This document shows positions 7,954 through 15,853 of a DNA stretch of 64,000 bases, one piece after another; the first letter of the stretch is position 1; the number at the start of each line of letters is the position of its first letter. The notes under the pieces are model-generated. The model saw only the letters and a list, made by a program, of their open reading frames with translations, made no database searches and was not told the origin of the DNA. Source of the DNA: WJMB01 sp964581465 (GTDB lineage Bacteria > RBG-13-66-14). The position numbers and the translations under genes were made by a program. The stretch spans positions 1 through 64,000 of the forward strand of contig CAZOOP010000015.1 of the NCBI GenBank assembly GCA_964581465.1, in the 5' to 3' direction.

Positions 7954-8673
7954 ATGATCCCACCGCGCCGCGCTCCGCTCCACCTCGCGCCCGCCCTTTT
8001 GCTGGTTGGCGGCCTGGCCTGTTCCGACAGCCCGTCCCCCGAAGCCACCGAGACGACCAACGACGGCGACGGCTGGTCGCTGACCGAGATCGTCCCCCTC
8101 GAAACCGATCCCGCCCAGTTGATCGCCCACCCCCGCCCCGTCATCTGGGAGATCGAACCCCTTAACGTCCACGGCGGGATGCCCGGCTTCATGATCGCCG
8201 GGGTCGAGCGTCTGCTGCGCGAGCACGCCCCCGAACTCGACGCCACCTACCGCGAGTACCTCGCCGACGACCCCATGCTCTGCGGCGAGATCACCGCTCA
8301 CATCACCACCGAATCCGGCGTTTTCCTCTTCTGTTCCTTGGAAGACAACACCACCGGCAGTGAAGCCCTGGGCACGGCGCTCTTCGGTCAGATGCAGGCC
8401 TGGGACTGGCCCTCGGCGGGTCGCGACGTCTTCCGCCTGCACCTCTACCTGCGTCGCAGCCTCGGCGACGGCCGGGGCTTCGCCGACGCCGGCTCCCAGC
8501 AACTGCGCCCCCTGCCCCCCCTGCCGCCCCCCGACATCGTCGAACCCGAGAGCGACAAAGCCGAAGAGCCGGACGGCCCCACCGAGGTGACCGCCTCGCC
8601 CTCCGCTGATCCCGACGGCGTCGGCAGCACCCCCGAGGCTTTCCAGGACGACGACTCCGGAGGAACCCAGTGA
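7954..8673 (+). CDS. Lipoprotein with TonB-C/AgmX-like domain
   Basis: 239 aa from the ATG at 7954 (GAGGTG upstream); the frame is open from 7888. Signal peptide with LVGGLAC lipobox (Cys-23). The middle has CGEITAHITTESGVFLFCSLEDNTTGSEALGTALFGQMQAWDWP followed by VFRLHLYL. This resembles the C-terminal TonB-like domain of AgmX/PglI proteins: a paired strand segment, a conserved variable-linker and a W-x-F/W-P motif. The tail is Pro- and acid-rich. The stop codon overlaps the next gene by 4 bp (GTGA), so the two are translationally coupled. Exact role unknown. Confidence 0.72.
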   Translation: MIPPRRAPLHLAPALLLVGGLACSDSPSPEATETTNDGDGWSLTEIVPLETDPAQLIAHPRPVIWEIEPLNVHGGMPGFMIAGVERLLREHAPELDATYREYLADDPMLCGEITAHITTESGVFLFCSLEDNTTGSEALGTALFGQMQAWDWPSAGRDVFRLHLYLRRSLGDGRGFADAGSQQLRPLPPLPPPDIVEPESDKAEEPDGPTEVTASPSADPDGVGSTPEAFQDDDSGGTQ

Positions 8674-9377
8674 TCAAACGCCTCGTTCCGCTGCCGGCCA
8701 TTCTCTTCCTTGTCGCGGCCGCCTGCGCCGCCCAGGTGGGCATCTACGCCGGAGAGACCTGTCTGCTGTACCGCGACGGTTCGCTGGTCCAGTCCTGGCC
8801 CGGCGGCTATCCACCACACGCCGACGAGCTGGCCGTCGGGGAGGCCGATCATCTGTACCTGCGCACCGTCGGCGAGCTCACCGAGGAGCGGCTGGACGGT
8901 CTGCTCGTCCTGCTCGAATCCCACGGCGAGGTCATCGTCGAGGAATCGGGCATCGAGATCGAGGCCCTCGCCGAACCGCCGGAGGATTTCACCAGCTTCG
9001 CCTGGGTCACCCGGGCCGGGGACGATGTCCCCGTGGCTCATCTGCTCCAGGCCGCCGCTTTCCTGCGCGCCAAGCTGTCCGACGTCCGGGAGAGCTGGCG
9101 GGCCTTCGTCGCCGACAAGGTACTGGCGATCACCGGTTGGGGCGCCCTCGAGGTCGACTTTGTCGACGGCGCTCCCTCCGAGGCCCGCTACCAACCCTGG
9201 GGCTCCCCGGCCCACGAACTGCTACTCGAGCGCGGGGTGATCGACGGCGAGGGGCTAGCCGCCGAGTACGCCGATCACCCCGAGGTCAACGGTATCGCCG
9301 AGTGGCTGATCATCGAGGGCCTGAGCCCGCTCTACGCGGGGGACTTCAGCATCATCGTCGGGTGTAGGTGGGAGTAG
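8670..9377 (+). CDS. Secreted protein, unknown function
   Basis: 235 aa. GTG start overlapping the upstream stop codon. It has a signal peptide (hydrophobic residues 6-20, then ACAAQVG, possibly a signal peptidase I site after CAA). The mature part has alternating strands and helices, a YAGETCLLYRDGSLVQSWPGG opening and no motif I recognise. It ends next to the REP array at 9400. Coupling to the TonB-C-like lipoprotein suggests they act together in the envelope. Confidence 0.65.
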   Translation: MIKRLVPLPAILFLVAAACAAQVGIYAGETCLLYRDGSLVQSWPGGYPPHADELAVGEADHLYLRTVGELTEERLDGLLVLLESHGEVIVEESGIEIEALAEPPEDFTSFAWVTRAGDDVPVAHLLQAAAFLRAKLSDVRESWRAFVADKVLAITGWGALEVDFVDGAPSEARYQPWGSPAHELLLERGVIDGEGLAAEYADHPEVNGIAEWLIIEGLSPLYAGDFSIIVGCRWE

Positions 9378-9404
9378 GTTGCTCGAACGCGCATGACACG
9401 CGCT

Positions 9405-9560
9405 GTAGGGGAGGACCTTCAGGTCCTCCCGTTTGATAAACAACCCCGCGCCGCAGGTTGCATGATCCGGGCCGACCTGAAGGTCGGCCCCTACAGGGAG
9501 CTTCACGCCCCCGCCAACAACCCGCAACCACCCGCCATACCTCGTAGGGGAGGGTTCTCT
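9405..9560. repeat. REP palindromes, left of the transposase
   Basis: Two alternating palindromes occur: GGAGGACCTTCAGGTCCTCC (9411-9430) and GGCCGACCTGAAGGTCGGCC near 9470-9489, both next to a CCCCTAC or GTAGGGG tag. At about 9543 a third unit starts GTAGGGGAGG but breaks off into TTCTCTGGC, as if interrupted by the transposase insertion. The same pair recurs right of the transposase. Confidence 0.85.
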
Positions 9561-9583
9561 GGCAATCATGTATAATTAAAAAT

Positions 9584-10057
9584 GTGTCATATATCCGAAA
9601 ACAGAACAGACTGAAGGGCTTTCGATATGAAGGCAATTATGCATATTTTGTAACTATATGCACTTATAGGCACAGAGTGCTTTTAGTAAACAACAAGCTA
9701 ATAATAGCTCTAATAAAAAGGCTAGAGTCTATATGCAATAAGTGCGATTTTGTTCTTGAAGCTTATTGCTTCATGTCTGATCATCTTCATTTGTTAGTTG
9801 TTGGAAAAGTGCATAGTAGGTTAATCGATTTTGTAAAACAATATAAACAAGTTAGCGCATATTATTATCGCAAAAGCACAGATAAACGTCTTTGGCAGCG
9901 CAGCTTCTATGATCATATCCTAAGAAATGAAGAGAGTGTTTTGGATGTAGCCCAATACATCTGGGAAAACCCCATTCGCAAGGGTCTGGCCGCATCCATA
10001 TTTGAGTATCCCTATAACGGCCCCTGGCAAAACATTGAGAGCATCGGGCCGACCTGA
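9584..10057 (+). CDS. REP-associated tyrosine transposase (Y1/HUH)
   Basis: 157 aa. Single-stranded-DNA transposase of the Y1/RAYT type. Family signatures are YFVTICTYRHRVLL, the metal-binding HUH motif in FMSDHLHLLV (His-67, His-69) and the nucleophile Tyr-109 in LWQRSFYDHILR, followed by the usual YIWENPIRKGL helix. It is flanked by REP palindromes, as expected for RAYTs, which recognise and move REP sequences. The codons are strikingly AT-rich compared with neighbours, a sign of recent transfer. It looks intact. Confidence 0.95.
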   Translation: MSYIRKQNRLKGFRYEGNYAYFVTICTYRHRVLLVNNKLIIALIKRLESICNKCDFVLEAYCFMSDHLHLLVVGKVHSRLIDFVKQYKQVSAYYYRKSTDKRLWQRSFYDHILRNEESVLDVAQYIWENPIRKGLAASIFEYPYNGPWQNIESIGPT

Positions 10058-10386
10058 AGGTCGGCCCCTACAGGAAGCTTCCCGCCCCCGNNNNNNNNNN
10101 NNNNNNNNNNNNNNNNNNNNNNNNNNNNNNNNNNNNNNNNNNNNNNNNNNNNNNNNNNNNNNNNNNNNNNNNNNNNNNNNNNNNNNNNNNTATACAACCC
10201 GCAACCACCCGCCATACCTCGTAGGGGAGGACCTTCAGGTCCTCCCGTTTGATGAACAACCCCTCAACGCAGGTTGCATGACCCAGGCCGACCTGAAGGT
10301 CGGCCCCTACAGGAAGCTTCCCGCCCCCGTATACAACCCGCAACCACCCGCCATACCTCGTAGGGGAGGACCTTCAGGTCCTCCAG
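10043..10386. repeat. REP array right of the transposase, with a sequence gap
   Basis: GGCCGACCTGAAGGTCGGCC (about 10049-10068) is followed by a 100-base N run (10091-10190). A unit of roughly 125 bp comes next: GGAGGACCTTCAGGTCCTCC, then GGCCGACCTGAAGGTCGGCC, then CAACCCGCAACCACCCGCCA and the start of the next unit. The gap falls inside the array, so more copies may be collapsed there. Confidence 0.85.
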
Positions 10387-10492
10387 CCTAGTTATCAGAT
10401 CTTGTTCGGTGGGGTGTTTTTCACCAGTGGTGCGATAGCGGCCGGTTTTTCACCGGCCGTTCTTGCTGACGGGGAAGCGAGGTCTCGACGAC

Positions 10493-10509
10493 ATGCATCG
10501 ATAATGCAT
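10493..10509 (+). promoter_or_regulatory. Possible activator site upstream of a sigma-54 promoter
   Basis: Palindrome ATGCAT-CGATA-ATGCAT centred about 70 bp upstream of the sigma-54 promoter at 10565. Sigma-54 promoters need an upstream enhancer-binding protein, and this is the only clear palindrome at a suitable position. Inference only. Confidence 0.35.
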
Positions 10510-10564
10510 TGTTAATTAATACTTTACACGATTTGTTCCCGGCGGGCTGAGCCGAGCTGAAAAC

Positions 10565-10580
10565 TGGCACACCCTTTGCA
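10565..10580 (+). promoter_or_regulatory. Sigma-54 (-24/-12) promoter
   Basis: TGGCACACCCTTTGCA matches every position of the RpoN consensus TGGCAYRNNNNTTGCW. A start site about 12 bp downstream would leave a leader of about 75 nt before the ATG at 10666. It is not part of a palindromic element, so it is independent evidence that sigma-54 promoters occur in this genome. Confidence 0.8.
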
Positions 10581-10665
10581 TTACATATCGGCGAAGCGCG
10601 AACACTCCGGTTTATCCGGCTCGACCCCAGCGGTGAACACCGCGATCAAACAAAAGGAGTCCACC

Positions 10666-11394
10666 ATGTCCGCCATGCCCGCCAAAAAACTCCAGCAGCG
10701 GCAGGAGACCATCCAGACCGAACGCACCAGCGTGCCCGTCGCCGATCGCTCCTGGCATCCCGAGGTCGGGATCGAGTACGCCGAAGCCGAACGCCAGGCC
10801 CCCACGCTGCGCAGCGCCCGCCGCCGCGAGCGCGAGCTGGAGACCCGTCATCTGGCCGACGCCGCCTGGCATCCCGCGGTATCCGAGGAACGGGGCGGCC
10901 TGAGCTCCGCCGACGCCGCTTGGCATCCCGCCGTAGGCGCCCGTTACACCGATCCCGCCGCCCGCCGCAGTGTCATGGACCGCACCGTCGAGGCCCGCCG
11001 CCGCGAGGTCGCCAAGCTGGCCGACAGCGCCTGGCACCCCGTGGTTGACGACGTCCGGCTCCCCGAGGTCCGGCGCCATGAGGGCTGGCGTCCCGTGGCG
11101 GCCCCGACCGTCGACGGACCCGTGAGCACCACCGCTCCGCGCACCACGAGCGAGGCCGCCCGCACCGCTGCTCGGGCGAACAGCGCCTGGCATCCCGGCG
11201 CCGTTATCGAAGAGTCCAACGCCTCAGCCGTCGTCGAGGAACCGCGGGGTTACGGCGAGAACCGGGGCGGAAGCTGGCGTCCCGTGGCGGCCCCGACCGT
11301 CGACGGACCCGTGAGCACCAACGCTCCGCGCACCACGAGCGAGGCCGCCCGCACCGCGGCTCTGGCGAATAGCGCCTGGCATCCCCAGGTGTAA
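10666..11394 (+). CDS. W-[HR]-P repeat protein, unknown function
   Basis: 242 aa from the ATG at 10666, preceded by AAGGAG. No signal peptide, so probably cytoplasmic. Eight copies of a short motif [SAG]-W-[HR]-P-x-[VA] are spread along the chain (SWHPEV, AWHPAV twice, AWHPVV, GWRPVA, AWHPGA, SWRPVA, AWHPQV), separated by Arg/Ala/Glu-rich linkers. The last third is a near-exact duplication: the block from WRPVAAPTVDGPVST to NSAWHP appears twice, and the DNA (about 11087-11197 and 11273-11383) is almost identical, pointing to a recent duplication. A perfect sigma-54 promoter lies upstream and a hairpin downstream. No known family recognised. Confidence 0.8.
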   Translation: MSAMPAKKLQQRQETIQTERTSVPVADRSWHPEVGIEYAEAERQAPTLRSARRRERELETRHLADAAWHPAVSEERGGLSSADAAWHPAVGARYTDPAARRSVMDRTVEARRREVAKLADSAWHPVVDDVRLPEVRRHEGWRPVAAPTVDGPVSTTAPRTTSEAARTAARANSAWHPGAVIEESNASAVVEEPRGYGENRGGSWRPVAAPTVDGPVSTNAPRTTSEAARTAALANSAWHPQV

Positions 11395-11422
11395 CGGTCA
11401 CTGATCGGCAAGCGATGCATCA

Positions 11423-11445
11423 CGGGGAGGGCTCGGCCCTCCCCG
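11423..11445 (+). terminator. Hairpin after the W-[HR]-P repeat gene
   Basis: Perfect 10-bp stem CGGGGAGGGC / GCCCTCCCCG with a 3-base loop, 28 bp after the stop codon. There is no strong T-run, so termination may be weak. Confidence 0.6.
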
Positions 11446-11551
11446 GTCTCGCTGCGACAACCTTTGACTAGACCCCTCCCACTGGTTTACCCTATCATCG
11501 CAGTTTCACCGCGCCACACATCCACAAGCGAAATCCAAGGGAGATTGTACG

Positions 11552-12118
11552 ATGCGCAAACTCACCGCTTTCATCCTGCTGTTGACCCTGGCCGCCTTGG
11601 CCCAGTGGGGGCCGCTGGGCGGCGACAGCGTCGATACCGGCCACTACGAGGAAACCCTGGAGAAGACCGCCGAAATCAAGCAGGGCGTCGACGCCGTCAC
11701 CCACCAGGTCGACCAGGTCCGCGACTTCCTCGTGGTCCTCTTCGGCGACCACGGCATGCCCGACCCCTTCGAGAAGGTCGAGGAGGCCGAGGAGAACGCC
11801 GGGACCCTCGAGGGTTCCCTGGCCGCCGCCGAGAAGGCTCAGGCCGAGGAGTACCTGGGTAACTTCTGGGACCTGCCCGAGACCATCCAGGGCCTGCTCG
11901 AGGACACCACCGAGCTGCTGCCCGTCGTCATCGAGGACCAGCAGCAGGTCGCCGACGACATCAGCGAGCACCCCGCCTCCGCCGGGGACCTCAAGGAGAT
12001 CCAGGAAAACCTCTCCGGGGCCAACGACAACCTCACCGCCGCTCAGGAGCAGTTGCCGATGATCGCCGCCGACATCGAGACGATCACCGTGATCCTCCAG
12101 GCCGTGCTGGGCGAGTAA
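11552..12118 (+). CDS. Secreted coiled-coil protein, unknown function
   Basis: 188 aa with a signal peptide (MRKLTAFILLLTLAALAQ, cleavage probably near residue 17). The mature chain is almost entirely helical and acidic, with heptad-like stretches (EETLEKTAEIKQGVDAVTHQVDQV and DLKEIQENLSGANDNLTAAQEQL), so an extended coiled coil in the periplasm is likely. Transcribed alone between two good hairpins. No family recognised. Confidence 0.7.
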   Translation: MRKLTAFILLLTLAALAQWGPLGGDSVDTGHYEETLEKTAEIKQGVDAVTHQVDQVRDFLVVLFGDHGMPDPFEKVEEAEENAGTLEGSLAAAEKAQAEEYLGNFWDLPETIQGLLEDTTELLPVVIEDQQQVADDISEHPASAGDLKEIQENLSGANDNLTAAQEQLPMIAADIETITVILQAVLGE

Positions 12119-12136
12119 CCGCTTCCCATCCACGAC

Positions 12137-12161
12137 GGGCCGGGGTCTCTCGCCCCGGCCC
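12137..12161 (+). terminator. Intrinsic terminator after the coiled-coil gene
   Basis: Stem GGGCCGGGG / CCCCGGCCC with a 7-base loop, followed by TGTTGTCT. It lies 19 bp after the stop codon. Confidence 0.75.
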
Positions 12162-12185
12162 TGTTGTCTCCAAATGGGGGATTCA

Positions 12186-12863
12186 ATGACTACGGTCCTC
12201 GGTCTCGACGGCGGCGACGGCTATAGCTGGTTCGGTGTGCTTCTGGAGCTGGATGGGTCGGGTGATATCCGGAGCTGGTCCATCGACAGGACGCGGCATC
12301 GGCTCAAGTTCGACCAACTGCCCGGACCTTGGCGGACGGCGAAGGTTGTCTGCATCGACGCGCCGATGTACGGCCGGTTGCCGGATCAGCGCCGCCAACG
12401 GGGCTGCGACCGCCACGCCAAACAGGTGGTTTCCGCTGGACTGCGCTCCTCCTTCTTCGCCGCGCCCAGCGCCGCCGATGTCGACGAGTACCTGGAGTCC
12501 GGTAAGGTCGGCCGAGGCCACATCCGCTGCCTGGTGCCCTACATCGTCGCCGCCGAGGGGATCGCCGCGAGACACGGACGGGTGATCGAGGGCCACCCGG
12601 AGCTGACCTTCGGCAGATTGAGCGGCGGATCACCGCTCGAAAAGAAAAAGACGCCCGGTGGTATCGCGGCGCGGAACGAGCTGCTGCCGATTTCAATTCG
12701 CGGTGGCTTGACCGGCGACTACCTCGACGCCTTCGCCATGGCGCTGACCGCCCGGGCCTATCATCTCGGCCGCGCCGTAGCCTTCACCAACGACGGTGGA
12801 CCGCTTGATCAAAGCCTGGCCCAAGGCGTCAGACCGGCCATCTGGAGCGTTTGGTTGCCCTGA
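12186..12863 (+). CDS. DUF429 family protein (predicted RNase H-like fold)
   Basis: 225 aa from the ATG at 12186; an alternative in-frame start lies at 12174. DUF429 features are GLDGG near the N-terminus, VCIDAPMYG around residue 60, R-x-CDR, SSFFAAPSAAD, EGHPELTFGRLSGG and then KKTPGGIAARNELL, with a final DYLDAFAMALTA acidic pair. The family is predicted to be a nuclease-like RNase H fold with acidic metal ligands, but its biological role is not established. It precedes prfA, which appears to have its own promoter. Confidence 0.8.
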   Translation: MTTVLGLDGGDGYSWFGVLLELDGSGDIRSWSIDRTRHRLKFDQLPGPWRTAKVVCIDAPMYGRLPDQRRQRGCDRHAKQVVSAGLRSSFFAAPSAADVDEYLESGKVGRGHIRCLVPYIVAAEGIAARHGRVIEGHPELTFGRLSGGSPLEKKKTPGGIAARNELLPISIRGGLTGDYLDAFAMALTARAYHLGRAVAFTNDGGPLDQSLAQGVRPAIWSVWLP

Positions 12864-12884
12864 GCGCTCGCCCTGCGCTATAAT
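12855..12884 (+). promoter_or_regulatory. Sigma-70-type promoter of prfA
   Basis: TTGCCC (12855-12860) and TATAAT (12879-12884), 18 bp apart, 45 bp upstream of the prfA ATG. It overlaps the end of the upstream gene. Confidence 0.55.
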
Positions 12885-12929
12885 CGGCCGTCGCCCCAAA
12901 AACCAACGCTTTGCAACCCGGAGCGCCCC

Positions 12930-14006
12930 ATGGCCCTGCTCGAGAAACTGCTTAAGATCAAAGAGCGCTACGACGAGCTGACGACGCTGCTCTCGGACTC
13001 CGCCGTCTACGCCGATCAGCGCCGCGCCGCCGAGCTGGGACGCGAGCAGTCCCACCTCCAGCCCGTCGTCGAGGTCCTGCCGCGCTACCGCGAACTGGCC
13101 GGGCGCATCGCCGACGACGAAGCCGTCATCGCGGCCGGCGAGGACCCGGAGCTGGTCGAGTTGGCCGAGATGGAGCTCGACGAGCTCAAGGCCGAACTCG
13201 AGGAACTCGAGAAGGAGCTGCGCCTGGCGCTGTTACCCCGGGACGAGGCCGAGGAACGCAAGGCCATCGTCGAGATCCGCGCCGGCACCGGCGGCGACGA
13301 GGCCACCCTCTTCGCCGCGGACCTCTTCCGCATGTACTCCCGCTACGCCGAGCACCAGGGCTGGAATATCGAGGTCATGGACTCCAACCACACCGAGGTC
13401 GGCGGACTGCGCGAGATCACCTTCGCCGTCGAGGGCAAGGGCGCCTTCGGCCGCCTGCGCTTCGAGGGTGGCGTCCACCGCGTCCAGCGCGTCCCCGTCA
13501 CCGAGAGCCAGGGGCGCATCCACACCTCCGCCGTCACCGTGGCCGTGCTGCCCGAGGCCGAGCAGGTCGAGGTCGATATCAAGAACGAGGACCTGCGCAT
13601 CGACGTCTACCGCTCCAGCGGACCCGGCGGCCAGTCCGTCAACACCACGGACTCCGCCGTGCGGATCACCCACCTGCCCACGGGCCTGGTGGTCTCCTGC
13701 CAGGACGAAAAATCCCAGCACAAGAACAAGGCCAAGGCCCTGCGTGTGCTGGCCGCGCGGCTGCTGGACCACGAGCGCCAGCAGGCCGACGCCGAACGCT
13801 CTGCCGAGCGCAAGCAGATGATCGGCTCCGGCGACCGTTCCGAGCGCATCCGCACCTACAACTTCCCCCAGAACCGCCTCACCGACCACCGCATCAACCT
13901 CTCCCTCTACTCCCTCGACAAGGCCATGCAGGGCGACCTCGACGAGCTGATCGCGGCGCTCTCCCTGCACCGCCGCGAGGAGCTCCTCGAAGAAGCCGGC
14001 CTGTAG
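12930..14006 (+). CDS. prfA: Peptide chain release factor 1
   Basis: 358 aa, the standard RF1 length. It recognises UAA/UAG stop codons and triggers peptide release on the ribosome. The catalytic GGQ is at residues 233-235, and the anticodon-mimic tripeptide is PVT (189-191), the RF1 type rather than the SPF of RF2. Also seen are GTGGDEATLFAADLFRMY and the C-terminal RIRTYNFPQNRLTDHRINLSLY. ATG start with GGAG upstream. Because RF1 reads UAG, the amber codon in the gene at 18621-19064 would normally terminate translation in this cell. Confidence 0.98.
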   Translation: MALLEKLLKIKERYDELTTLLSDSAVYADQRRAAELGREQSHLQPVVEVLPRYRELAGRIADDEAVIAAGEDPELVELAEMELDELKAELEELEKELRLALLPRDEAEERKAIVEIRAGTGGDEATLFAADLFRMYSRYAEHQGWNIEVMDSNHTEVGGLREITFAVEGKGAFGRLRFEGGVHRVQRVPVTESQGRIHTSAVTVAVLPEAEQVEVDIKNEDLRIDVYRSSGPGGQSVNTTDSAVRITHLPTGLVVSCQDEKSQHKNKAKALRVLAARLLDHERQQADAERSAERKQMIGSGDRSERIRTYNFPQNRLTDHRINLSLYSLDKAMQGDLDELIAALSLHRREELLEEAGL

Positions 14007-14048
14007 GTTTCACCCATCCCTCCTTGACCTTATTTAAAAAAAGGGCTA

Positions 14049-14088
14049 AAATTTTCCTTAGCTTTCGGTTAAGGAAAATTTCTTTTTT
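14049..14088 (+). terminator. Terminator of prfA, or operator of the fic gene
   Basis: Perfect 12-bp stem AAATTTTCCTTA / TAAGGAAAATTT with a 9-base loop, followed by CTTTTTT. It is 42 bp after prfA and 15 bp before the fic start. The T-run suggests a terminator. The symmetry also suits binding by the winged-helix domain of the Fic protein. Confidence 0.65.
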
Positions 14089-14102
14089 ACCGTTTTTCAA
14101 AG

Positions 14103-15275
14103 ATGGTTTTCCCGATGAAACGAAAAAGGATCGGCGAGTATCGCTTAGTAAAGGTACCCGGCGAGGATTATCGGGCTTTTATTCCCGCTCCTTTGCCGCC
14201 GGAACCGCCCGTTGAGCTCGATCGAAATCTGCAATTATTACTCGGACTCGCCGACCGCGCCCTCGGCCGCCTGGATGGCATGACCGTCAACCTGCCGGAC
14301 AGCTCCTTTTTTATCTACCTTTATATTCGCAAGGAAGCCGTTCTCTCCGCCCAAATCGAGGGCTCGCAAAGCACCCTCTCGGATTTATTGCTGTTTGAGC
14401 TCGATTCGACACCGGGTGTGCCCCTCGATGATGTAACCGAAGCCTCGACCTACGTCGAGGCGATGCAGTTCGGTTTGGAACGTATTCGCTCGGGTTTTCC
14501 CTTCAGCGCTCGCTTGCTGAGGGATGTTCATCGCATATTACTCTCAGAGGGACGAGGTAGCACAAAGAATCCCGGTGAGTTCCGCCGTAGTCAGAACTGG
14601 ATCGAAGGGACGCGGCCCGGCAACGCCACCTATGTTCCTCCACCGCCCGATGAGCTCGGCCGTTTGATCGCCGAGCTGGAGAGCTTCTATCACAACTCAG
14701 CCGACAAACTGCCCCTATTGGTGCGAATTGCTTTGGTACACGCACGTTTCGAAACCATCCATCCCTTCCTCAATGGCAATGGACGATTAGGCCGCCTACT
14801 TATTACCCTTTTGCTCTGTAACGAGAAGGTTCTCGTTGAGCCCTTGCTGTACCTGAGTCTCTACTTCAAACAACAGCGTGATCATTACTACCGCTGTTTG
14901 CAACAACTCCGCGAAAACGGAGATTGGGAAACCTGGCTTGAGTTCTTTATAACGGGTATACACGATACCGCCCGTCGGGTCGTTGAAACAGCTCGTTCTT
15001 CAGTAGACCTATTCGAAACGGATAGATCAAAACTACAAAACCATGCTGCGAACAAACAATCGTTGCTGGCAATCCATCGTGTTTTTCAAAAACTCCCCTT
15101 TCTAACCAGCAATCGGGCTGTTGAACAAAGCGGATTATCTAGGCCGACAGTAAACAACGCCTTTCAAGTGCTGGAACGCGAGGGCCTGATCCGTGAGATC
15201 ACCGGACGCCAACGCAACCGCGTCTACGTCTACACCAGCTATTTCACCCTGCTCAACGAAGGGGTCGAGCCGTAG
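14103..15275 (+). CDS. Fic family protein with C-terminal winged helix
   Basis: 390 aa. Fic enzymes usually transfer AMP to hydroxyl side chains. The catalytic motif HPFLNGNGRLGR (220-231) is complete. An N-terminal SAQIEG (82-87) matches the inhibitory [ST]xxxE[GN] helix, so the enzyme carries its own inhibitor rather than needing a separate antitoxin. The C-terminus (about 320-385) is a winged-helix domain (SNRAVEQSGLSRPTVNNAFQVLEREGLI), typical of DUF4172/Fic regulators. Base composition is less GC-rich than the neighbours, suggesting acquisition. Target unknown. Confidence 0.93.
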   Translation: MVFPMKRKRIGEYRLVKVPGEDYRAFIPAPLPPEPPVELDRNLQLLLGLADRALGRLDGMTVNLPDSSFFIYLYIRKEAVLSAQIEGSQSTLSDLLLFELDSTPGVPLDDVTEASTYVEAMQFGLERIRSGFPFSARLLRDVHRILLSEGRGSTKNPGEFRRSQNWIEGTRPGNATYVPPPPDELGRLIAELESFYHNSADKLPLLVRIALVHARFETIHPFLNGNGRLGRLLITLLLCNEKVLVEPLLYLSLYFKQQRDHYYRCLQQLRENGDWETWLEFFITGIHDTARRVVETARSSVDLFETDRSKLQNHAANKQSLLAIHRVFQKLPFLTSNRAVEQSGLSRPTVNNAFQVLEREGLIREITGRQRNRVYVYTSYFTLLNEGVEP

Positions 15276-15301
15276 TCTAGTCGAGTTTGGTGAATGATAA
15301 T

Positions 15302-15323
15302 GGGCGGACCGTTGGGTCCGCCC
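15302..15323. terminator. Bidirectional hairpin between fic and the FYDP-repeat gene
   Basis: Stem GGGCGGACC / GGTCCGCCC with a 4-base loop between the convergent genes ending at 15275 (+) and 15359 (-). Confidence 0.65.
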
Positions 15324-15358
15324 TTGCTCAGCAGTTAAACGAAGGCTTGATTGCAAGC

Positions 15359-15811
15359 CTACGGCAGTGTCACCAGCTCGTAGACCTCGCCCTGGTAGTA
15401 GCGATAAACGGTTCCGTTGCCGTCGCAGGCGTAGATGATGTAGTCGTCGGCGGCGATGTCGTAGAACACCGACAGCGAGTACGGCCCGGGGCCGGGAAAG
15501 GAGCCGGTTCGCTCGAAGGCTCCGCCGCCCCACTTGAAGACATCGCCGGCGTTGTTGATGCCGTAGATGATGTAGTCGTCGTAGTCGTTGTCGTAGAAGG
15601 CGCTGACGTCGTAAGGACCGGAGCCGGGGATCTGTCCGAGATCGCGGGTACCCTCACCGGTGACGCGGTAGACATAGCCGTCGGCGTCGGCGGCGTAGGT
15701 GATCCAGTCATCGGCTGCGGGATCGTAGAAGGCGCTGACCTCGGGAGCCGCCAGGGCGGCAACAACCAAAACCAGGATCAGAACGAGCAACGGGGCGGTG
15801 ATGCGACGCAT
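15359..15811 (-). CDS. Secreted FYDP-repeat protein (paralogue 1)
   Basis: 150 aa from the ATG at 15811 (MRRITAPLL), with GGGAGG upstream. A signal peptide is followed by three repeats of about 42 residues of the type S-[AV]-F-Y-D-x-x-x-D-D-[YW]-I-x-Y-x-x-x-x-x-G-x-V-[YF]-[RK], separated by a GPGPY- or GSGPY-like turn. The pattern looks like small propeller blades. Three related genes follow upstream on the same strand (17348, 17990, 18621). Palindromic element copy 3 lies just upstream. Function unknown. Confidence 0.8.
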   Translation of the reverse strand: MRRITAPLLVLILVLVVAALAAPEVSAFYDPAADDWITYAADADGYVYRVTGEGTRDLGQIPGSGPYDVSAFYDNDYDDYIIYGINNAGDVFKWGGGAFERTGSFPGPGPYSLSVFYDIAADDYIIYACDGNGTVYRYYQGEVYELVTLP

Positions 15812-15853
15812 GTTACCTCCCGATTGGTGGGATTCCGGTGGGGTTGAGGCGAG

